Positions 26,204 to 36,040 of a stretch of DNA of 64,000 bases are shown here, one piece after another; the first letter of the stretch is position 1, and each line of letters begins with the position of its first letter. The notes below the pieces were generated by a model. That model had not been told where the DNA came from and made no database searches. It saw nothing but the letters and a program-made list of their open reading frames with translations. This DNA comes from Pseudomonas wenzhouensis. GTDB taxonomy: Bacteria; Pseudomonadota; Gammaproteobacteria; Pseudomonadales; Pseudomonadaceae. Where the stretch lies: contig NZ_CP072610.1 in the NCBI RefSeq assembly GCF_021029445.1, positions 3,472,001 through 3,536,000 of the forward strand. The letters are read 5' to 3'. The translations under genes and the position numbers were made by a program.

Positions 26204-27139
26204 TCAGCGCGCCTCGATACGGAAGCCCAGCCGCGGGAAGTGCACATGCACGATACCGGCACGCTCGTCCTCGCGGCGCAGGATCAGCTCCTCGCGCCCG
26301 GCGAACAGCAACTCGCCTTGCACCGGGTCGACACCGTAATCGACCGCTGCAATGCTCACGATCTGGCCGGCCTCAAAACCGTTGGGGTCGACGAAGGCTT
26401 CGTCCGGGAGTGCTGCCGGCGTTGCCTCGCGCGCCACGGCGATAGCCTCTTCGCCGCTCATCTCGCTCAGTGAGCCATGCCCAAAACCCAGCACCCGCGC
26501 CAGCCAGGCGGCGACTTCCGGATAATCGTCCACCAGGGGTGCCGTGATAGGTGTGGCGCGCAGGAACCACAACGGATGCGCGACGGCGAAGTCGGCAATC
26601 GAGGGCTGGCCAAACAGGAAGTCGCCACCGCCCTGCTGCAACTGCTGCTGCAAACGCCCCATCAGCGCCGGCCACTGGTGACGTGCCTGCTCCAACGGCA
26701 AACGGCTGGCCGTGCCGCCGGAAAACAGCGCGGCACGATCAGCCGCGAAAGCCTTGGCGAACTCCGGTGGCACCTTGGCAAAGCGCACCGCCATGGACTC
26801 GGGGGCGAAGACCAGTGACACAGCATGCTGGAACAACACCGCGTCGGCCCATTGGGCGAGGGTCGCGACATTGAAGCCCTGCCCTTCCGGGAACAGTGCC
26901 GGGGTGGCTTTCTCGGCTTCCAGACGGCGAGCGATCAGCGCGGTATCGCAGTAGATGTCGGCACCGATCTGCAACACCGGCGTCTTGCGGTAGCCGCCGG
27001 TCAGCGCGGTGAGATCCGGCTTGGGCATCACCGGCGGGATCATCACCGAGCGCCAGGACAGTTGCTTGAAGCCCAGTAGCAAGCGAGCCTTCTCGGCAAA
27101 CGGCGAGGTCGGGTAATGGTGAAGGATCAACTCGTGCAT
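26204..27139 (-). CDS. glutathione S-transferase family protein
   Basis: The 311-residue protein begins with a thioredoxin-like GST domain: LILHHYPTSPFAEKARLLLGFKQLSW, then RKTPVLQIGADIYCDTALIARRLE, containing the cis-Pro and the D/T pair that grip glutathione. A helical C-terminal domain follows (GNFLFGQPS-like GGDFLFGQPSIADFAVAHPLWFL). About 80 residues beyond the normal GST end form an extra domain of unknown role (GQIVSIAAVDYGVDPVQGELLFAGREELILRRED), which makes it longer than typical 200-230-residue members. It stands alone and is convergent with eutC. Confidence 0.85.
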   Translation of the reverse strand: MHELILHHYPTSPFAEKARLLLGFKQLSWRSVMIPPVMPKPDLTALTGGYRKTPVLQIGADIYCDTALIARRLEAEKATPALFPEGQGFNVATLAQWADAVLFQHAVSLVFAPESMAVRFAKVPPEFAKAFAADRAALFSGGTASRLPLEQARHQWPALMGRLQQQLQQGGGDFLFGQPSIADFAVAHPLWFLRATPITAPLVDDYPEVAAWLARVLGFGHGSLSEMSGEEAIAVAREATPAALPDEAFVDPNGFEAGQIVSIAAVDYGVDPVQGELLFAGREELILRREDERAGIVHVHFPRLGFRIEAR

Positions 27140-27185
27140 GGCGCGCTCCGCGACGGTTCGAAAGCACCCAGCTTACCCGCGCAAC

Positions 27186-27485
27186 CTAGTCACGCACACC
27201 GCCTACGGCTGATGAAGCGCCATCAACGCTCAGAATGAGCGCCTCCTTGGCCGCTTTGCTCAGGCGCTTGATGGCCCGCTCACGGCGCAGGGCATCGCCC
27301 TTGCCAGCGCAGGCTTCGACATAGGCCAGTGCCTGCGCAGGGCTGGTATGGAAGAAGCGCGCACCCTTGCCGCTCTGATGCTGAGCGAAACGCCGCTGCG
27401 GGTCATCGCTGATGCCGCAGTACAGCGCGCCGTTGGCAGCGCGCACCAGGTAGACGAACCAGGGTTTGTCGACGGCCGCCGTCAT
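27186..27485 (-). CDS. GIY-YIG nuclease-domain protein (UPF0213-like)
   Basis: From ATG 27485 the 99-residue product is a lone GIY-YIG domain: [36 protein letters not shown], with the conserved Arg and an acidic position later ([18 protein letters not shown]). Members of this small family are found in most Pseudomonas and are presumed DNA-binding or nicking enzymes; the cellular role is unknown. The ATG overlaps the stop of the phosphatidylcholine synthase gene (ATGA, 27482-27485), so the two are probably translated together. Longer upstream frames merely overlap that gene. Confidence 0.85.
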   Translation of the reverse strand: MTAAVDKPWFVYLVRAANGALYCGISDDPQRRFAQHQSGKGARFFHTSPAQALAYVEACAGKGDALRRERAIKRLSKAAKEALILSVDGASSAVGGVRD

Positions 27486-28201
27486 CCGCGCGCCGGAAAC
27501 CACTCGCGCGCCGAGCGCCACAGGCACATGCCGACGAAGTAGGCAGAGGCCAGCCACCACAACGCCAGCAGCCAGGGCTGGCTGACGGGGTACTGCAGAA
27601 TCAGCAGCGCGCTGGAGAGCATCCAGACGAAGGTCACCAGGATATTCAGCGGCATGAACTGACGTACGCGGAACGGGTGCAGGAACTTCATCCTGGTCAG
27701 GGTCAGACCGGCCAGCAGCACGATCACGCCGAGGGTCACCCAGGGATGCACGTCGAGGATGTAGAAATACAACACCACCACGTTCCAGGCGGCCGGGAAG
27801 CCGACGAAGTAGTTGTCCTTGCTCTTCATGTTCAGGTTGCAGAAGCAGAACAGCGACGACAGCAGAATCAACCCCACGGCGAACAGCGCGGTGTATTCAG
27901 GGAGGGGAATGAAGCGATAGAGGAAGATCGCCGGAATGAACACATAGGTGAGGTAGTCGATCACCAGATCCAGGGTCGAGCCGTCGAAATGCGGCAGCAC
28001 GCCCTTGACGTCGTAACGGCGCGCCAGCGAGCCGTCCAGGCCATCGACCAGCAACGCCAGACCGAGCCAGAGCAGGCACTGCTGGGGTTGGCCGTCGAGT
28101 ACAGCCAGTAGCGCCAGCAGTGCGAGGATCACACCGCTGGCGGTAACGGCATGGACCCCCCAGGCTTTGGCCTGTTTTACGGCAACGATCAGTTCGGTCA
28201 C
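27482..28201 (-). CDS. pcs: phosphatidylcholine synthase Pcs
   Basis: The protein has about seven to eight membrane helices and the modified CDP-alcohol phosphotransferase motif [18 protein letters not shown] … [14 protein letters not shown] typical of Pcs. It joins CDP-diacylglycerol with choline to form phosphatidylcholine in the inner membrane, a one-step route found in host-associated and soil proteobacteria. I prefer GTG 28201 ([23 protein letters not shown], 239 residues, family length); ATG 28237 would add 12 residues. The 3' end overlaps the GIY-YIG gene. Choline must be taken up; no choline transporter is in the window. Confidence 0.9.
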   Translation of the reverse strand: MTELIVAVKQAKAWGVHAVTASGVILALLALLAVLDGQPQQCLLWLGLALLVDGLDGSLARRYDVKGVLPHFDGSTLDLVIDYLTYVFIPAIFLYRFIPLPEYTALFAVGLILLSSLFCFCNLNMKSKDNYFVGFPAAWNVVVLYFYILDVHPWVTLGVIVLLAGLTLTRMKFLHPFRVRQFMPLNILVTFVWMLSSALLILQYPVSQPWLLALWWLASAYFVGMCLWRSAREWFPARG

Positions 28202-28300
28202 GGCAGGTCTCTTGGCAGTGGAGGTGCGGCACCCCATGTGCGCACTCTCATTATTGAAGGCTAAGACCGGCTAGCCTACCACTGCGTTCCTTCATCTGCC

Positions 28301-28771
28301 TTAGCGTGAAGCGCGGAATTGCGCCAGGCCGCGTGCCGCCTGCCGACGAATGGCAGCCTGAACCGGTGGCGCCCAGCCCAGCAGCAGCCCTTTGCCACCC
28401 AACGCCTGGCGTGCCCAGCGCCACAGGTCGAAATGGTCACGATGCTCGATGATCGAGCCGTCGCGAAACACGAAGCGCGCCTGGATGTGATTGACCACCT
28501 GACGGCCGGTAGCGCTGAAACGATAGGTAGCGACCCAGCGCGCGCTGCCGGCATGGTCGTCGGCGTGCACCGAGTCGAAGGTCAGCGAAAAGTCTTCGGC
28601 GCGGCTACAGAGCATGCGCCACATATCGCCCAACTCGGCGCCCTGCAGGTCAGTGAAGACCGGGTCGGAGAAACGCACATCAGCGGCGTAGCAGGCCGCC
28701 ATGGTCTCGGCATCGAGCTGCTGGAAGGCGCTGTAGAAACGCTGAAGGAGTTCGGCATTGGGGTGGTGCAT
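28301..28771 (-). CDS. NTF2/SnoaL-like protein of unknown function
   Basis: The 156-residue product fits the nuclear-transport-factor-2-like fold: NAELLQRFYSAFQQLDAETMAACYAADVRFSDPVF at the start, then the curved-sheet part TGRQVVNHIQARFVFRDGSIIEHRDHFDLWRWARQALG. Such proteins are small cone-shaped enzymes or ligand-binding proteins and the substrate cannot be told. A Trp-rich end (FDLWRWARQALGGKGLLLGWAPPVQ) is common in this bacterial subgroup. It is transcribed away from a GlxA-type regulator gene; a regulatory link is possible but not shown. Confidence 0.8.
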   Translation of the reverse strand: MHHPNAELLQRFYSAFQQLDAETMAACYAADVRFSDPVFTDLQGAELGDMWRMLCSRAEDFSLTFDSVHADDHAGSARWVATYRFSATGRQVVNHIQARFVFRDGSIIEHRDHFDLWRWARQALGGKGLLLGWAPPVQAAIRRQAARGLAQFRASR

Positions 28772-28930
28772 GGGGCGCTCCTGCGTGCAGGTCGATGATG
28801 ACAGCGTGTAAAACGCGCGCTGCGGCTCGATTGTGAATGCAGCCTAGTCTGGTCGCAGGCCGACGGCATGACCATTGGCTATAAAGACAACTTTATGTCA
28901 ATAATCGCCAAACCCATTCAGGTCACGGCC

Positions 28931-29872
28931 ATGCTGCACATTGCCTTGTACGTCTGCCCGCAAACTGTCTGCTCCAGCCTGAGCATGGCGCAGGATGCCT
29001 TCAGCCTGGCCAATCGCCTGGCCGGCACACCGCACTTTCGACTGCAGCGCTTCAGCCTCGATGGCCAACCGGTGCAACTGGAGTTCGCCCAGATCCAGGT
29101 CGACGGTGATCTTGCACTCGCCGAGCGAGCGGATCTGCTGATCATTCCGGCCACCGGCAGCGCCGTCAGCCGTACCCTGGAGAGCAATGCCAGGCTGCTG
29201 CCCTGGCTGGCCAGGCGCGACCGGCAACAGCTAGCCAGCCTATGCAGCAGCGCCTTCCTGCTGGCGGCTGCCGGCCTGCTCGATGGGCGCCAGGCCACCA
29301 CCCACTGGGCGTTGGCCGCCACCTTCACCCGGCACTTTCCCAAAGTGAACCTGCGTAGCGATCTGCTGCTGACTGAAGATGGCCCGCTGTTCTGCTCCGG
29401 TGGCGCCCAGGCCGGCCTCGACCTGTGCCTTCACCTGATCGCCCGGCATGCCGGCGAATGGCTGGCGCAACAGGTCGCCAGTGCCATGGTGATCGAACGT
29501 CAGCGCGGCACGCAGACGCGCTTCGCCCCGCTGCTGCCCGACAACATAGACCAGTCCCTGGCGCCGCTGCTGGCCTGGCTGCACGAACAGCATGGCGAAG
29601 TGATCGACCTCAACCGCCTGGCGCAACAGGCCCATTGCTCGGTACGCACCCTGCTGCGCCGCTTCAGGCAAGCCACCGGGCTGACCCCGGGCGACTACCT
29701 GCAACGCCTGCGTATCAGCGTCGCGCAACAGGCGCTGGCCGATTCAGGCAGTTCGCTGGAGCAGATCGCCAGCCAGGTCGGGTTCGCCGACCGTGCCACC
29801 TTCGCCAAGCGCTTCAAACAACTCTGCGGGGAAACGCCCGGGGCCTTTCGCAAACGCATGCGACGCCACTAG
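28931..29872 (+). CDS. GlxA-type AraC-family transcriptional regulator
   Basis: The protein has an N-terminal DJ-1/PfpI-like domain (LHIALYVCPQTVCSSLSMAQDAFSLAN, with SLCSSAFLLAAAGLLDGRQATTHWA around the site of the usual nucleophile). A C-terminal AraC HTH pair follows (VIDLNRLAQQAHCSVRTLLRRFRQATGLTPGDYLQRLRI … LEQIASQVGFADRATFAKRFKQLCGETPGAFRKRM). I place the start at ATG 28931 (313 residues) because upstream candidates (28868, 28895) add an AT-rich tail outside the domain; this choice is uncertain. The inducer and targets are unknown. Confidence 0.85.
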   Translation: MLHIALYVCPQTVCSSLSMAQDAFSLANRLAGTPHFRLQRFSLDGQPVQLEFAQIQVDGDLALAERADLLIIPATGSAVSRTLESNARLLPWLARRDRQQLASLCSSAFLLAAAGLLDGRQATTHWALAATFTRHFPKVNLRSDLLLTEDGPLFCSGGAQAGLDLCLHLIARHAGEWLAQQVASAMVIERQRGTQTRFAPLLPDNIDQSLAPLLAWLHEQHGEVIDLNRLAQQAHCSVRTLLRRFRQATGLTPGDYLQRLRISVAQQALADSGSSLEQIASQVGFADRATFAKRFKQLCGETPGAFRKRMRRH

Positions 29873-29893
29873 GCTCCATCACAGCGGCTTCCC

Positions 29894-29968
29894 GTAGGAG
29901 CCCCGCCCCGGGGCGAAGCTTTGTCTACCAGCGCCACCTCGGTACGCGGCGGGGCGCCGCTCCTACAG
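29894..29968. repeat. REP-type repeat (GTAGGAGCCCCGCC family)
   Basis: The ends GTAGGAGCCCCGCCCCGGGG and GGCGGGGCGCCGCTCCTAC are complementary around a variable middle. It lies between two convergent genes and resembles 17661-17743 and 45885-45963. Confidence 0.65.
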
Positions 29969-30001
29969 ATTGACCCCAGCTGGAGCGGCACCAACAATGA
30001 G

Positions 30002-30025
30002 AAAGGGAGCCCGAAGGCTCCCTTA
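30002..30025 (-). terminator. rho-independent terminator of the aap operon
   Basis: On the minus strand AAGGGAGCC-TTCG-GGCTCCCTT forms a 9-bp stem closed by a UUCG tetraloop and followed by TCTC. It lies 20 bases past the aapP stop. Confidence 0.8.
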
Positions 30026-30044
30026 TCGATAGCACGATGCCAAC

Positions 30045-30806
30045 TCAGTGCAGAATCTGACTGAGGAACAGCTTGGTACGTTCGTTCTGCGGATTGGAGA
30101 AGAAGGTATCAGGCTCGGCCTGCTCGACGATCTCGCCCTTGTCCATGAAGATCACCCGGTTGGCCACGGTGCGGGCAAAGCCCATTTCGTGGGTCACGCA
30201 GAGCATGGTCATGCCGTCTTCGGCCAGGCCGATCATGGTGTCCAGCACCTCTTTCACCATCTCCGGGTCGAGTGCCGAAGTCGGCTCGTCGAACAGCATG
30301 ATCTTCGGCTTCATGCACAGCGCGCGGGCAATCGCCACACGCTGCTGCTGACCACCGGAGAGCTGCCCCGGGTACTTGTTGGCCTGCTCGGGAATGCGCA
30401 CGCGCTCGAGGAAATGCATGGCGATTTCCTCGGCCTGACGCTTGGGCATCTTGCGTACCCACATCGGCGCCAGCGTGCAGTTCTGCAGCACGGTGAGGTG
30501 CGGGAACAGGTTGAAGTGCTGGAATACCATGCCCACTTCGCGGCGAATCGCCTCGATGTGCTTGAGGTCGCTGGTCAGCTCGGTGCCATCGACCACGATG
30601 CGCCCCTGCTGGTGCTCTTCCAGGCGGTTGATGCAGCGAATGGTGGTGGACTTGCCCGAACCGGACGGTCCGCAGAGCACGATACGCTCGCCCTGCTGCA
30701 CGCTCAGGTTGATATCCTTGAGCACGTGGAACTGGCCGTACCACTTGTTCACGCCCTGCAGCAGGATCATCGGCTCAGCGCTGGGTTGCTTGATTGCTTC
30801 ACTCAT
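30045..30806 (-). CDS. aapP: general L-amino-acid ABC transporter, ATP-binding protein AapP
   Basis: The 253-residue ATPase has Walker [11 protein letters not shown]-loop [11 protein letters not shown], signature LSGGQQQR, Walker [17 protein letters not shown] and a switch His in CVTHEMGFA. It is closest to the polar-amino-acid importers (GlnQ/AapP). It powers uptake of L-amino acids through AapQ and AapM. It lies nine bases after aapM in the order J-Q-M-P and is followed by the operon terminator. Confidence 0.94.
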   Translation of the reverse strand: MSEAIKQPSAEPMILLQGVNKWYGQFHVLKDINLSVQQGERIVLCGPSGSGKSTTIRCINRLEEHQQGRIVVDGTELTSDLKHIEAIRREVGMVFQHFNLFPHLTVLQNCTLAPMWVRKMPKRQAEEIAMHFLERVRIPEQANKYPGQLSGGQQQRVAIARALCMKPKIMLFDEPTSALDPEMVKEVLDTMIGLAEDGMTMLCVTHEMGFARTVANRVIFMDKGEIVEQAEPDTFFSNPQNERTKLFLSQILH

Positions 30807-30815
30807 AATTCACTC

Positions 30816-31913
30816 CTAACGCTTGTGGCCGGTGTCCAGCTTGCGCTCCAGGTGCATGGAGTAGCGGGACATACCAAAACAGAAAATCCAGAAAATCAGC
30901 GCCGCGAACACATAGCCTTCGGTGGCCATGCCCAGCCAGGCTGGGTCGGTGGTCGCCTGCTTGATGCTGTTGAGCAAGTCGAACAGGCCGATGATGATCA
31001 CCAGGCTGGTGTCCTTGAACAGTGAAATGAAGGTGTTGACGATGCCGGGGATGACCAGCTTGAGCGCCTGCGGCAGGATCACCAGGCCCATCATGCGCCA
31101 GTAACCCAGGCCCATGGCGGCAGCCGCTTCGTACTGCCCCTTGGGAATGGCCTGCAGACCGCCGCGCACCACCTCGGCGATGTAGGCGGACTGGAACAGG
31201 ATCACCCCGATCAGCGCGCGCATCAGCTTGTCGAAGTGCATGCCTTCGGGCAGGAACAGCGGCAGCATCACCGAAGACATGAACAGCACGGTGATCAACG
31301 GCACACCGCGCCAGAACTCGATGAAGGTGACGCAGATGACCTTGATCGCCGGCAGGTTGGAACGTCGTCCCAGCGCCAGCAGGATGCCCAGTGGCAAGGC
31401 ACCGGTGATCCCCACATAGGCGATCACCAGGGTCAGCATCAGGCCGCCCCACTGGCTGGTGGACACCACGCTCAGGCCAAACACGCCGCCGTGCAGCAGG
31501 CACCAGGCGATGACCGGATAGATCACCAGCAGCGCCAGCCCGTAGACAGCCTTGCGCGGCATCTGCGGCAGGAACAACGGTGCGGCGCCGATGATGGCCA
31601 ACCACAGGGTGGCATCGACACGCCAGCGCAATTCGCTGGGATAGAAGCCATACATGAACTGGCCGAAACGCTGCTGGATGAACACCCAGCAGGCGCCTGA
31701 CTGGGTGCAGTCGGCACGGGTCGTACCGACCCAGTTGGCATCGATGAACGCCCACTGCAACAGCGGCGGCACGATCAGCCAGATCAGGTAGGCAGCCAAC
31801 AACGTCAGCAGGGTGTTGAACCAGTTGGAAAACAGGTTGGCCTTGAGCCAAGCTACCGGGCCGACACTCATGCGCGGCGGTGGCAGATCCGGTTTGAAGG
31901 TATGAGTCTGCAT
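30816..31913 (-). CDS. aapM: general L-amino-acid ABC transporter, permease AapM
   Basis: The 365-residue inner-membrane protein has about eight helices, including a long insert absent from short HisM-type permeases (the segment around FGQFMYGFYPSELRWRVDATLW). The ATPase-docking EAA loop is visible as EVVRGGLQAIPKGQYEAAAAMGLGYWRMMGLVILPQALK. The first 30 residues are a proline-rich cytoplasmic tail (MQTHTFKPDLPPPRMSVG). It pairs with AapQ to form the channel and is separated from aapQ by nine bases. Confidence 0.93.
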   Translation of the reverse strand: MQTHTFKPDLPPPRMSVGPVAWLKANLFSNWFNTLLTLLAAYLIWLIVPPLLQWAFIDANWVGTTRADCTQSGACWVFIQQRFGQFMYGFYPSELRWRVDATLWLAIIGAAPLFLPQMPRKAVYGLALLVIYPVIAWCLLHGGVFGLSVVSTSQWGGLMLTLVIAYVGITGALPLGILLALGRRSNLPAIKVICVTFIEFWRGVPLITVLFMSSVMLPLFLPEGMHFDKLMRALIGVILFQSAYIAEVVRGGLQAIPKGQYEAAAAMGLGYWRMMGLVILPQALKLVIPGIVNTFISLFKDTSLVIIIGLFDLLNSIKQATTDPAWLGMATEGYVFAALIFWIFCFGMSRYSMHLERKLDTGHKR

Positions 31914-31922
31914 GGCTGCTCC

Positions 31923-33107
31923 TTACCGCTCGATCAGCGCAATGCGCTTGTTGTACCAGTTCATCAGCAGGGAAATGCTGATACTGATCGCCAGATACAC
32001 GCTCATAGTGATGGCGATCACCTCGATGGCCTGGCCGGTCTGGTTGAGTACGGTGCCGGCGAACAGCGACACCATGTCCGGATAACCGATACCGGCAGCC
32101 AGCGAAGAGTTCTTCGCCAGGTTGAGGTATTGGCTGGTCAGCGGCGGGATGATCACGCGCAGGGCCTGCGGGATGATCACCAGACGCAAGGTGATGCCCG
32201 GACGCAACCCCAGCGAGCGCGCGGCTTCGGTCTGCCCATGGCTGACGGCCATGATCCCCGAACGCACGTTCTCGGCAATGAAGGCAGCGGTGTAGATGGT
32301 CAGCGCCAGGGTCAGGGCCATCAGCTCGGGAATCATCACCCAGCCGCCACGGAAGTTGAAACCAGTCAGTTCCGGCACGCTCCACACCAGCGGGTTGCCG
32401 CCGATCAGCACGGCCAGGCCGGGCATGACCACGATCAGCGCCAGCGATGTCCACAGCAGCGGGAAGATCTGGCCGGTGGCCTCACGACGCTTCCTGGCCC
32501 AACGCCCGAGGGCGATGATGCCGACGACGGTGGCCAGCACGACCACGGCGAACAGGCCAAAGCTCTCCGATGGTGCGGGTGACGGCATGTACAGCCCGCG
32601 ACTGTTGAGGAAGAAGGTATCCCCGACTTCGAGGCTTTGCCGAGGCCCGGGAAGCGCGAGAAAGACCGCGAAGTACCAGAACAGGATCTGCAGCAACGGC
32701 GGAATGTTGCGGAAGATCTCGATATAGACGGTGGCCAGCTTGCTGATCAGCCAGTTGGGTGACAGACGCGCCACACCCAGCAGAAAACCGAGAATCGAAG
32801 CCAGCACGATGCCGATGAAGGACACCAGCAGGGTATTGAGCAGACCAATCAGAAAGACGCGGCCGTAACTGTCGCTTTCCGTGTAGTCGATCAGGTGCTG
32901 GGCGATACCGAACCCGGCACTGTTATTGAGGAACGCGAAGCCGGAAATGATTCCGCGCTTCTCCAGGTTGGCCTGGGTGTTCTGGAAGAGAAACCAGCCG
33001 AGCGCCACGACAGCGACAACGGCAATGATCTGGAAAGCCCAGGCGCGCACCTGCGGATCGGTCAGCAGTGATCCTTTGGGGCGCGGGACATTGGCAGTCG
33101 TTTGCAT
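31923..33107 (-). CDS. aapQ: general L-amino-acid ABC transporter, permease AapQ
   Basis: ATG 33107 (MQTTANVPRPKGSLLTDPQVRAW), preceded by GAGGG, gives 394 residues; an alternative start at 33119 adds four. The protein has eight or so membrane helices, the AapQ/BztB-type opening AFQIIAVVAVVALGWFLFQNTQANLEKRGI, and an EAA loop (ENVRSGIMAVSHGQTEAARSLGLRPGITLRLVIIPQALRVI). It forms the translocation path with AapM. It follows aapJ after a 200-base gap filled by hairpins. Confidence 0.93.
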   Translation of the reverse strand: MQTTANVPRPKGSLLTDPQVRAWAFQIIAVVAVVALGWFLFQNTQANLEKRGIISGFAFLNNSAGFGIAQHLIDYTESDSYGRVFLIGLLNTLLVSFIGIVLASILGFLLGVARLSPNWLISKLATVYIEIFRNIPPLLQILFWYFAVFLALPGPRQSLEVGDTFFLNSRGLYMPSPAPSESFGLFAVVVLATVVGIIALGRWARKRREATGQIFPLLWTSLALIVVMPGLAVLIGGNPLVWSVPELTGFNFRGGWVMIPELMALTLALTIYTAAFIAENVRSGIMAVSHGQTEAARSLGLRPGITLRLVIIPQALRVIIPPLTSQYLNLAKNSSLAAGIGYPDMVSLFAGTVLNQTGQAIEVIAITMSVYLAISISISLLMNWYNKRIALIER

Positions 33108-33286
33108 AACAACCCTCATGGAGGCCGCGCCCCCGCGCCAGCGCGGGGGCGGACTTCACTCTGGGAACGCTGAAAAAGCCCACTTGGCGTCACTCCCGCA
33201 GAGACGGGAGCGCACAGGCTGCAGGGTCATGGATACCGCTTACACGGCAATGACGGCTCTTTCAGGACGTTCCTTACGTGGAAACG

Positions 33287-33316
33287 ACAGCGGCAGACCC
33301 GAGGTCTGCCGCTGTG
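33287..33316 (-). terminator. strong hairpin between aapJ and aapQ
   Basis: ACAGCGGCAGACC pairs with GGTCTGCCGCTGT over a CGA-type loop just after the aapJ stop. No T-run follows. Such hairpins after binding-protein genes usually stabilise the upstream mRNA or let only part of the transcripts continue, giving more binding protein than permease. A second GC hairpin (GCCCCCGCGCCAGCGCGGGGGC, near 33128-33149) precedes aapQ. Confidence 0.5.
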
Positions 33317-33321
33317 GACGG

Positions 33322-34350
33322 TCAACGCACTGGCGGTGCGTACTGCAGACCACCCTTGTTCCACAGGGCATTGAGACCACGCTCGATCTTCAGCTCACTG
33401 CCGGCACCGACGTTGCGGTCGAACGACTCGCCGTAGTTGCCAACCTGCTTGACGATCTGCACAGCCCAGTCTTTCGGCAACTTGAGATCCTTGCCGAACT
33501 CACCCTCGGTACCCAGCAGACGGGCGACGTCCGGGTTCTTGGTGGTTTTCGCGGTTTCTTCGACGTTGGCCGACGTCACACCCAGCTCCTCGGCGTTGAG
33601 CATGGCGAACAGGCTCCAGCGCACGATATCGAACCACTCCTCGTCACCCTGACGAACGGACGGGCCGAGCGGTTCCTTGGAGATGACTTCCGGCAGCACC
33701 ACGTAGTCGTCCGGATTGGCCAGCTTGATGCGCTGTGCGTACAGCTGCGACTGGTCAGAGGTCAGCACGTCGCAACGACCGGCTTCGACCGACTTGGCGC
33801 TCTCGTCAGAGGTGTCGTAAGTGATGGGGGTGTACTTCATGCCGTTGGCACGGAAGTAGTCGGAAAGGTTCAGCTCGGTGGTGGTACCGGCCTGGATGCA
33901 GACGGTGGCGCCGTCCAGTTCCTTGGCGCTGGAGACACCCAGCTTCTTGTTCACCAGAAAGCCCTGACCGTCATAGTAGGTCACGCCGGTGAAGTTCAGG
34001 CCCAGCGCCGCGTCACGCGAGCTGGTCCAGGTGGTGTTGCGCGACAGGATGTCGACTTCGCCGGACTGCAGCGCGGTGAAGCGCTCCTTGGCGGTCAGCG
34101 GGCTGTACTTGACCTTGGTCGCATCACCGAACACCGCAGCGGCAACCGCGCGGCAGATATCGACGTCCAGGCCCAGGAAATTGCCTTTTTCATCGGCATA
34201 GGAGAAGCCCGGCAGACCGTCGCTGATACCGCACTGCACGAAGCCTTTCTTCTGTACGGCATCCAGGGTGGCGCCTGCCTGGGCAAAGCCACTGACACCG
34301 AGCACGGCTGCGGTGGTCAGTACAGCCAGGGTGGATTTCACCATCTTCAT
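33322..34350 (-). CDS. aapJ: general L-amino-acid ABC transporter, periplasmic binding protein AapJ
   Basis: ATG 34350 (MKMVKSTLAVLTTAAVLGVSGFAQA), behind a GGAGGT site, gives 342 residues with a signal peptide; the longer frame to 34434 is not needed. The mature protein is a family-3 binding protein with the AapJ opening TLDAVQKKGFVQCGISDGLPGFSYADEKGNFLGLDVDICRAVAAAVFGD and the ligand Arg/Asp region LSRNTTWTSSRD. It binds glutamate, aspartate and other L-amino acids in relatives. A possible sigma-54 promoter lies about 325 bases upstream. Confidence 0.94.
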   Translation of the reverse strand: MKMVKSTLAVLTTAAVLGVSGFAQAGATLDAVQKKGFVQCGISDGLPGFSYADEKGNFLGLDVDICRAVAAAVFGDATKVKYSPLTAKERFTALQSGEVDILSRNTTWTSSRDAALGLNFTGVTYYDGQGFLVNKKLGVSSAKELDGATVCIQAGTTTELNLSDYFRANGMKYTPITYDTSDESAKSVEAGRCDVLTSDQSQLYAQRIKLANPDDYVVLPEVISKEPLGPSVRQGDEEWFDIVRWSLFAMLNAEELGVTSANVEETAKTTKNPDVARLLGTEGEFGKDLKLPKDWAVQIVKQVGNYGESFDRNVGAGSELKIERGLNALWNKGGLQYAPPVR

Positions 34351-34553
34351 CAAAAACCTCCAGTTGCTCTTGTTGTGTTGGAGTCTCCGTCCGCCTTCCC
34401 CACCCTTTTGAGGCACGCGACCCGCTGGCAGCAACGGTATCGACGAGAAGTTCGAACGTCAGGCTGGAGTCTAGTCGGCTTTACCCTCTGCTGGCCAACT
34501 GCTCCTGCCCAGCCCATTGGTTGAACGGGCCTGAGACGGATCGTCATCCGCCT

Positions 34554-34569
34554 GGGTGATCGATCACCC
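34554..34569. promoter_or_regulatory. 16-bp perfect palindrome upstream of aapJ
   Basis: GGGTGATCGATCACCC is a perfect palindrome in the 477-base gap (34351-34827) between the divergent aapJ and esterase genes, about 205 bases before aapJ. It is a candidate regulator site; no known consensus is claimed. Apart from this and the -24/-12 element the gap holds nothing I recognise. Confidence 0.35.
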
Positions 34570-34675
34570 CCGACGGTCTTATAGGAACCCCACACAGCAG
34601 ATTCCTGCCTGTTGAGCGATGGCAATGGCACAGTGTTACCGTTAGCGCACCGCTTCGTCAGTTCGAATAGGTTTT

Positions 34676-34692
34676 AGCAAGGGCCGTACCAG
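34676..34692 (-). promoter_or_regulatory. candidate sigma-54 promoter for aapJQMP
   Basis: On the minus strand CTGGTACGGCCCTTGCT matches the -24/-12 consensus TGGCACG-N4-TTGCW with one mismatch (TGGTACG). Transcription would start about 12 bases downstream, giving a leader of about 310 bases before aapJ. Glutamate uptake systems of Pseudomonas are known to use sigma-54, which makes the match plausible. Confidence 0.45.
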
Positions 34693-34800
34693 CACATGGC
34701 AAAAGGCCGTATATACGGGGGTCAAGAGCAAAAGTTTCACCCGTGCGACAACTTGTTCACTGATGCGCCAGACCCTGAATCGGATGTCGCCCCAAATTGA

Positions 34801-35487
<687 letters not shown>

Positions 35488-35489
35488 CC

Positions 35490-35700
35490 CAGCCGGGCAG
35501 CAAGGAGCTGATCATTCGCGGCGGCCACAACATCGATCCGCAGAGGATCGAAGAAGCCCTGCACAAGCACCCGGCCGTAGCCCTGGCTGCTGCCGTGGGC
35601 AAGCCGGACGAGAAAGCCGGTGAACTGCCGGTGGTCTACGTGCGGCTCAGACCGGCGCTGCGTTTCGATGCCATCGCCCGGGTTACCAGGCAGTTGTCGC
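35490..35700 (+). pseudogene. C-terminal remnant of an acyl-CoA/AMP-forming ligase
   Basis: Plus-strand translation gives SKELIIRGGHNIDPQRIEEALHKHPAVALAAAVGKPDEKAGELPVVYVRLRP. This is the hinge and C-terminal lobe (A10-like Lys motif) of AMP-forming acyl-CoA synthetases. The frame then degenerates. Nothing of the large N-terminal domain is present; the fragment joins directly to the esterase gene end. It must be a decayed copy left by a deletion. Confidence 0.75.
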
Positions 35701-36040
35701 CGAACTGCATCCGGCAGCCAGGGTCGAGGGGCTGAGTGACGACAAGGCCGGGCAGTTGTCGCACATCCATCTGGCCAATGACAGCCAGGCACTGGCTGCC
35801 GCCATTGGCGAGCGTCTGGCAGGCTACGCCGTGGGCCATCGCATCCACTGGATACCCCCCGGGGTGCGCAGGGACGCGCATCCGCTCACACATTTGTACT
35901 TTCGTACCGCCATTGGTCGGCCGGCATTGCTGTGGGCATTGCCATGCTACTTGTGTGGGAATAGTGTCGATTATCGACACGTGAACACAACATGGAGTGT
36001 TAGCGATGCTCTTCGCCCGCCCAGGCCCGGTGAAAACGCG
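35701..36040. other. intergenic remnant sequence without an intact gene
   Basis: An open stretch (GYQAVVAELHPAARVEGLSDDKAGQLSHIHLANDSQALAAAIGERLAGYAVGHRIHW, about 35680-35860) looks like former coding sequence of an unrecognised protein. It then runs in frame toward the cNMP-GGDEF gene without a sensible joint product. I read it as decayed DNA; no promoter is clear. Confidence 0.4.
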
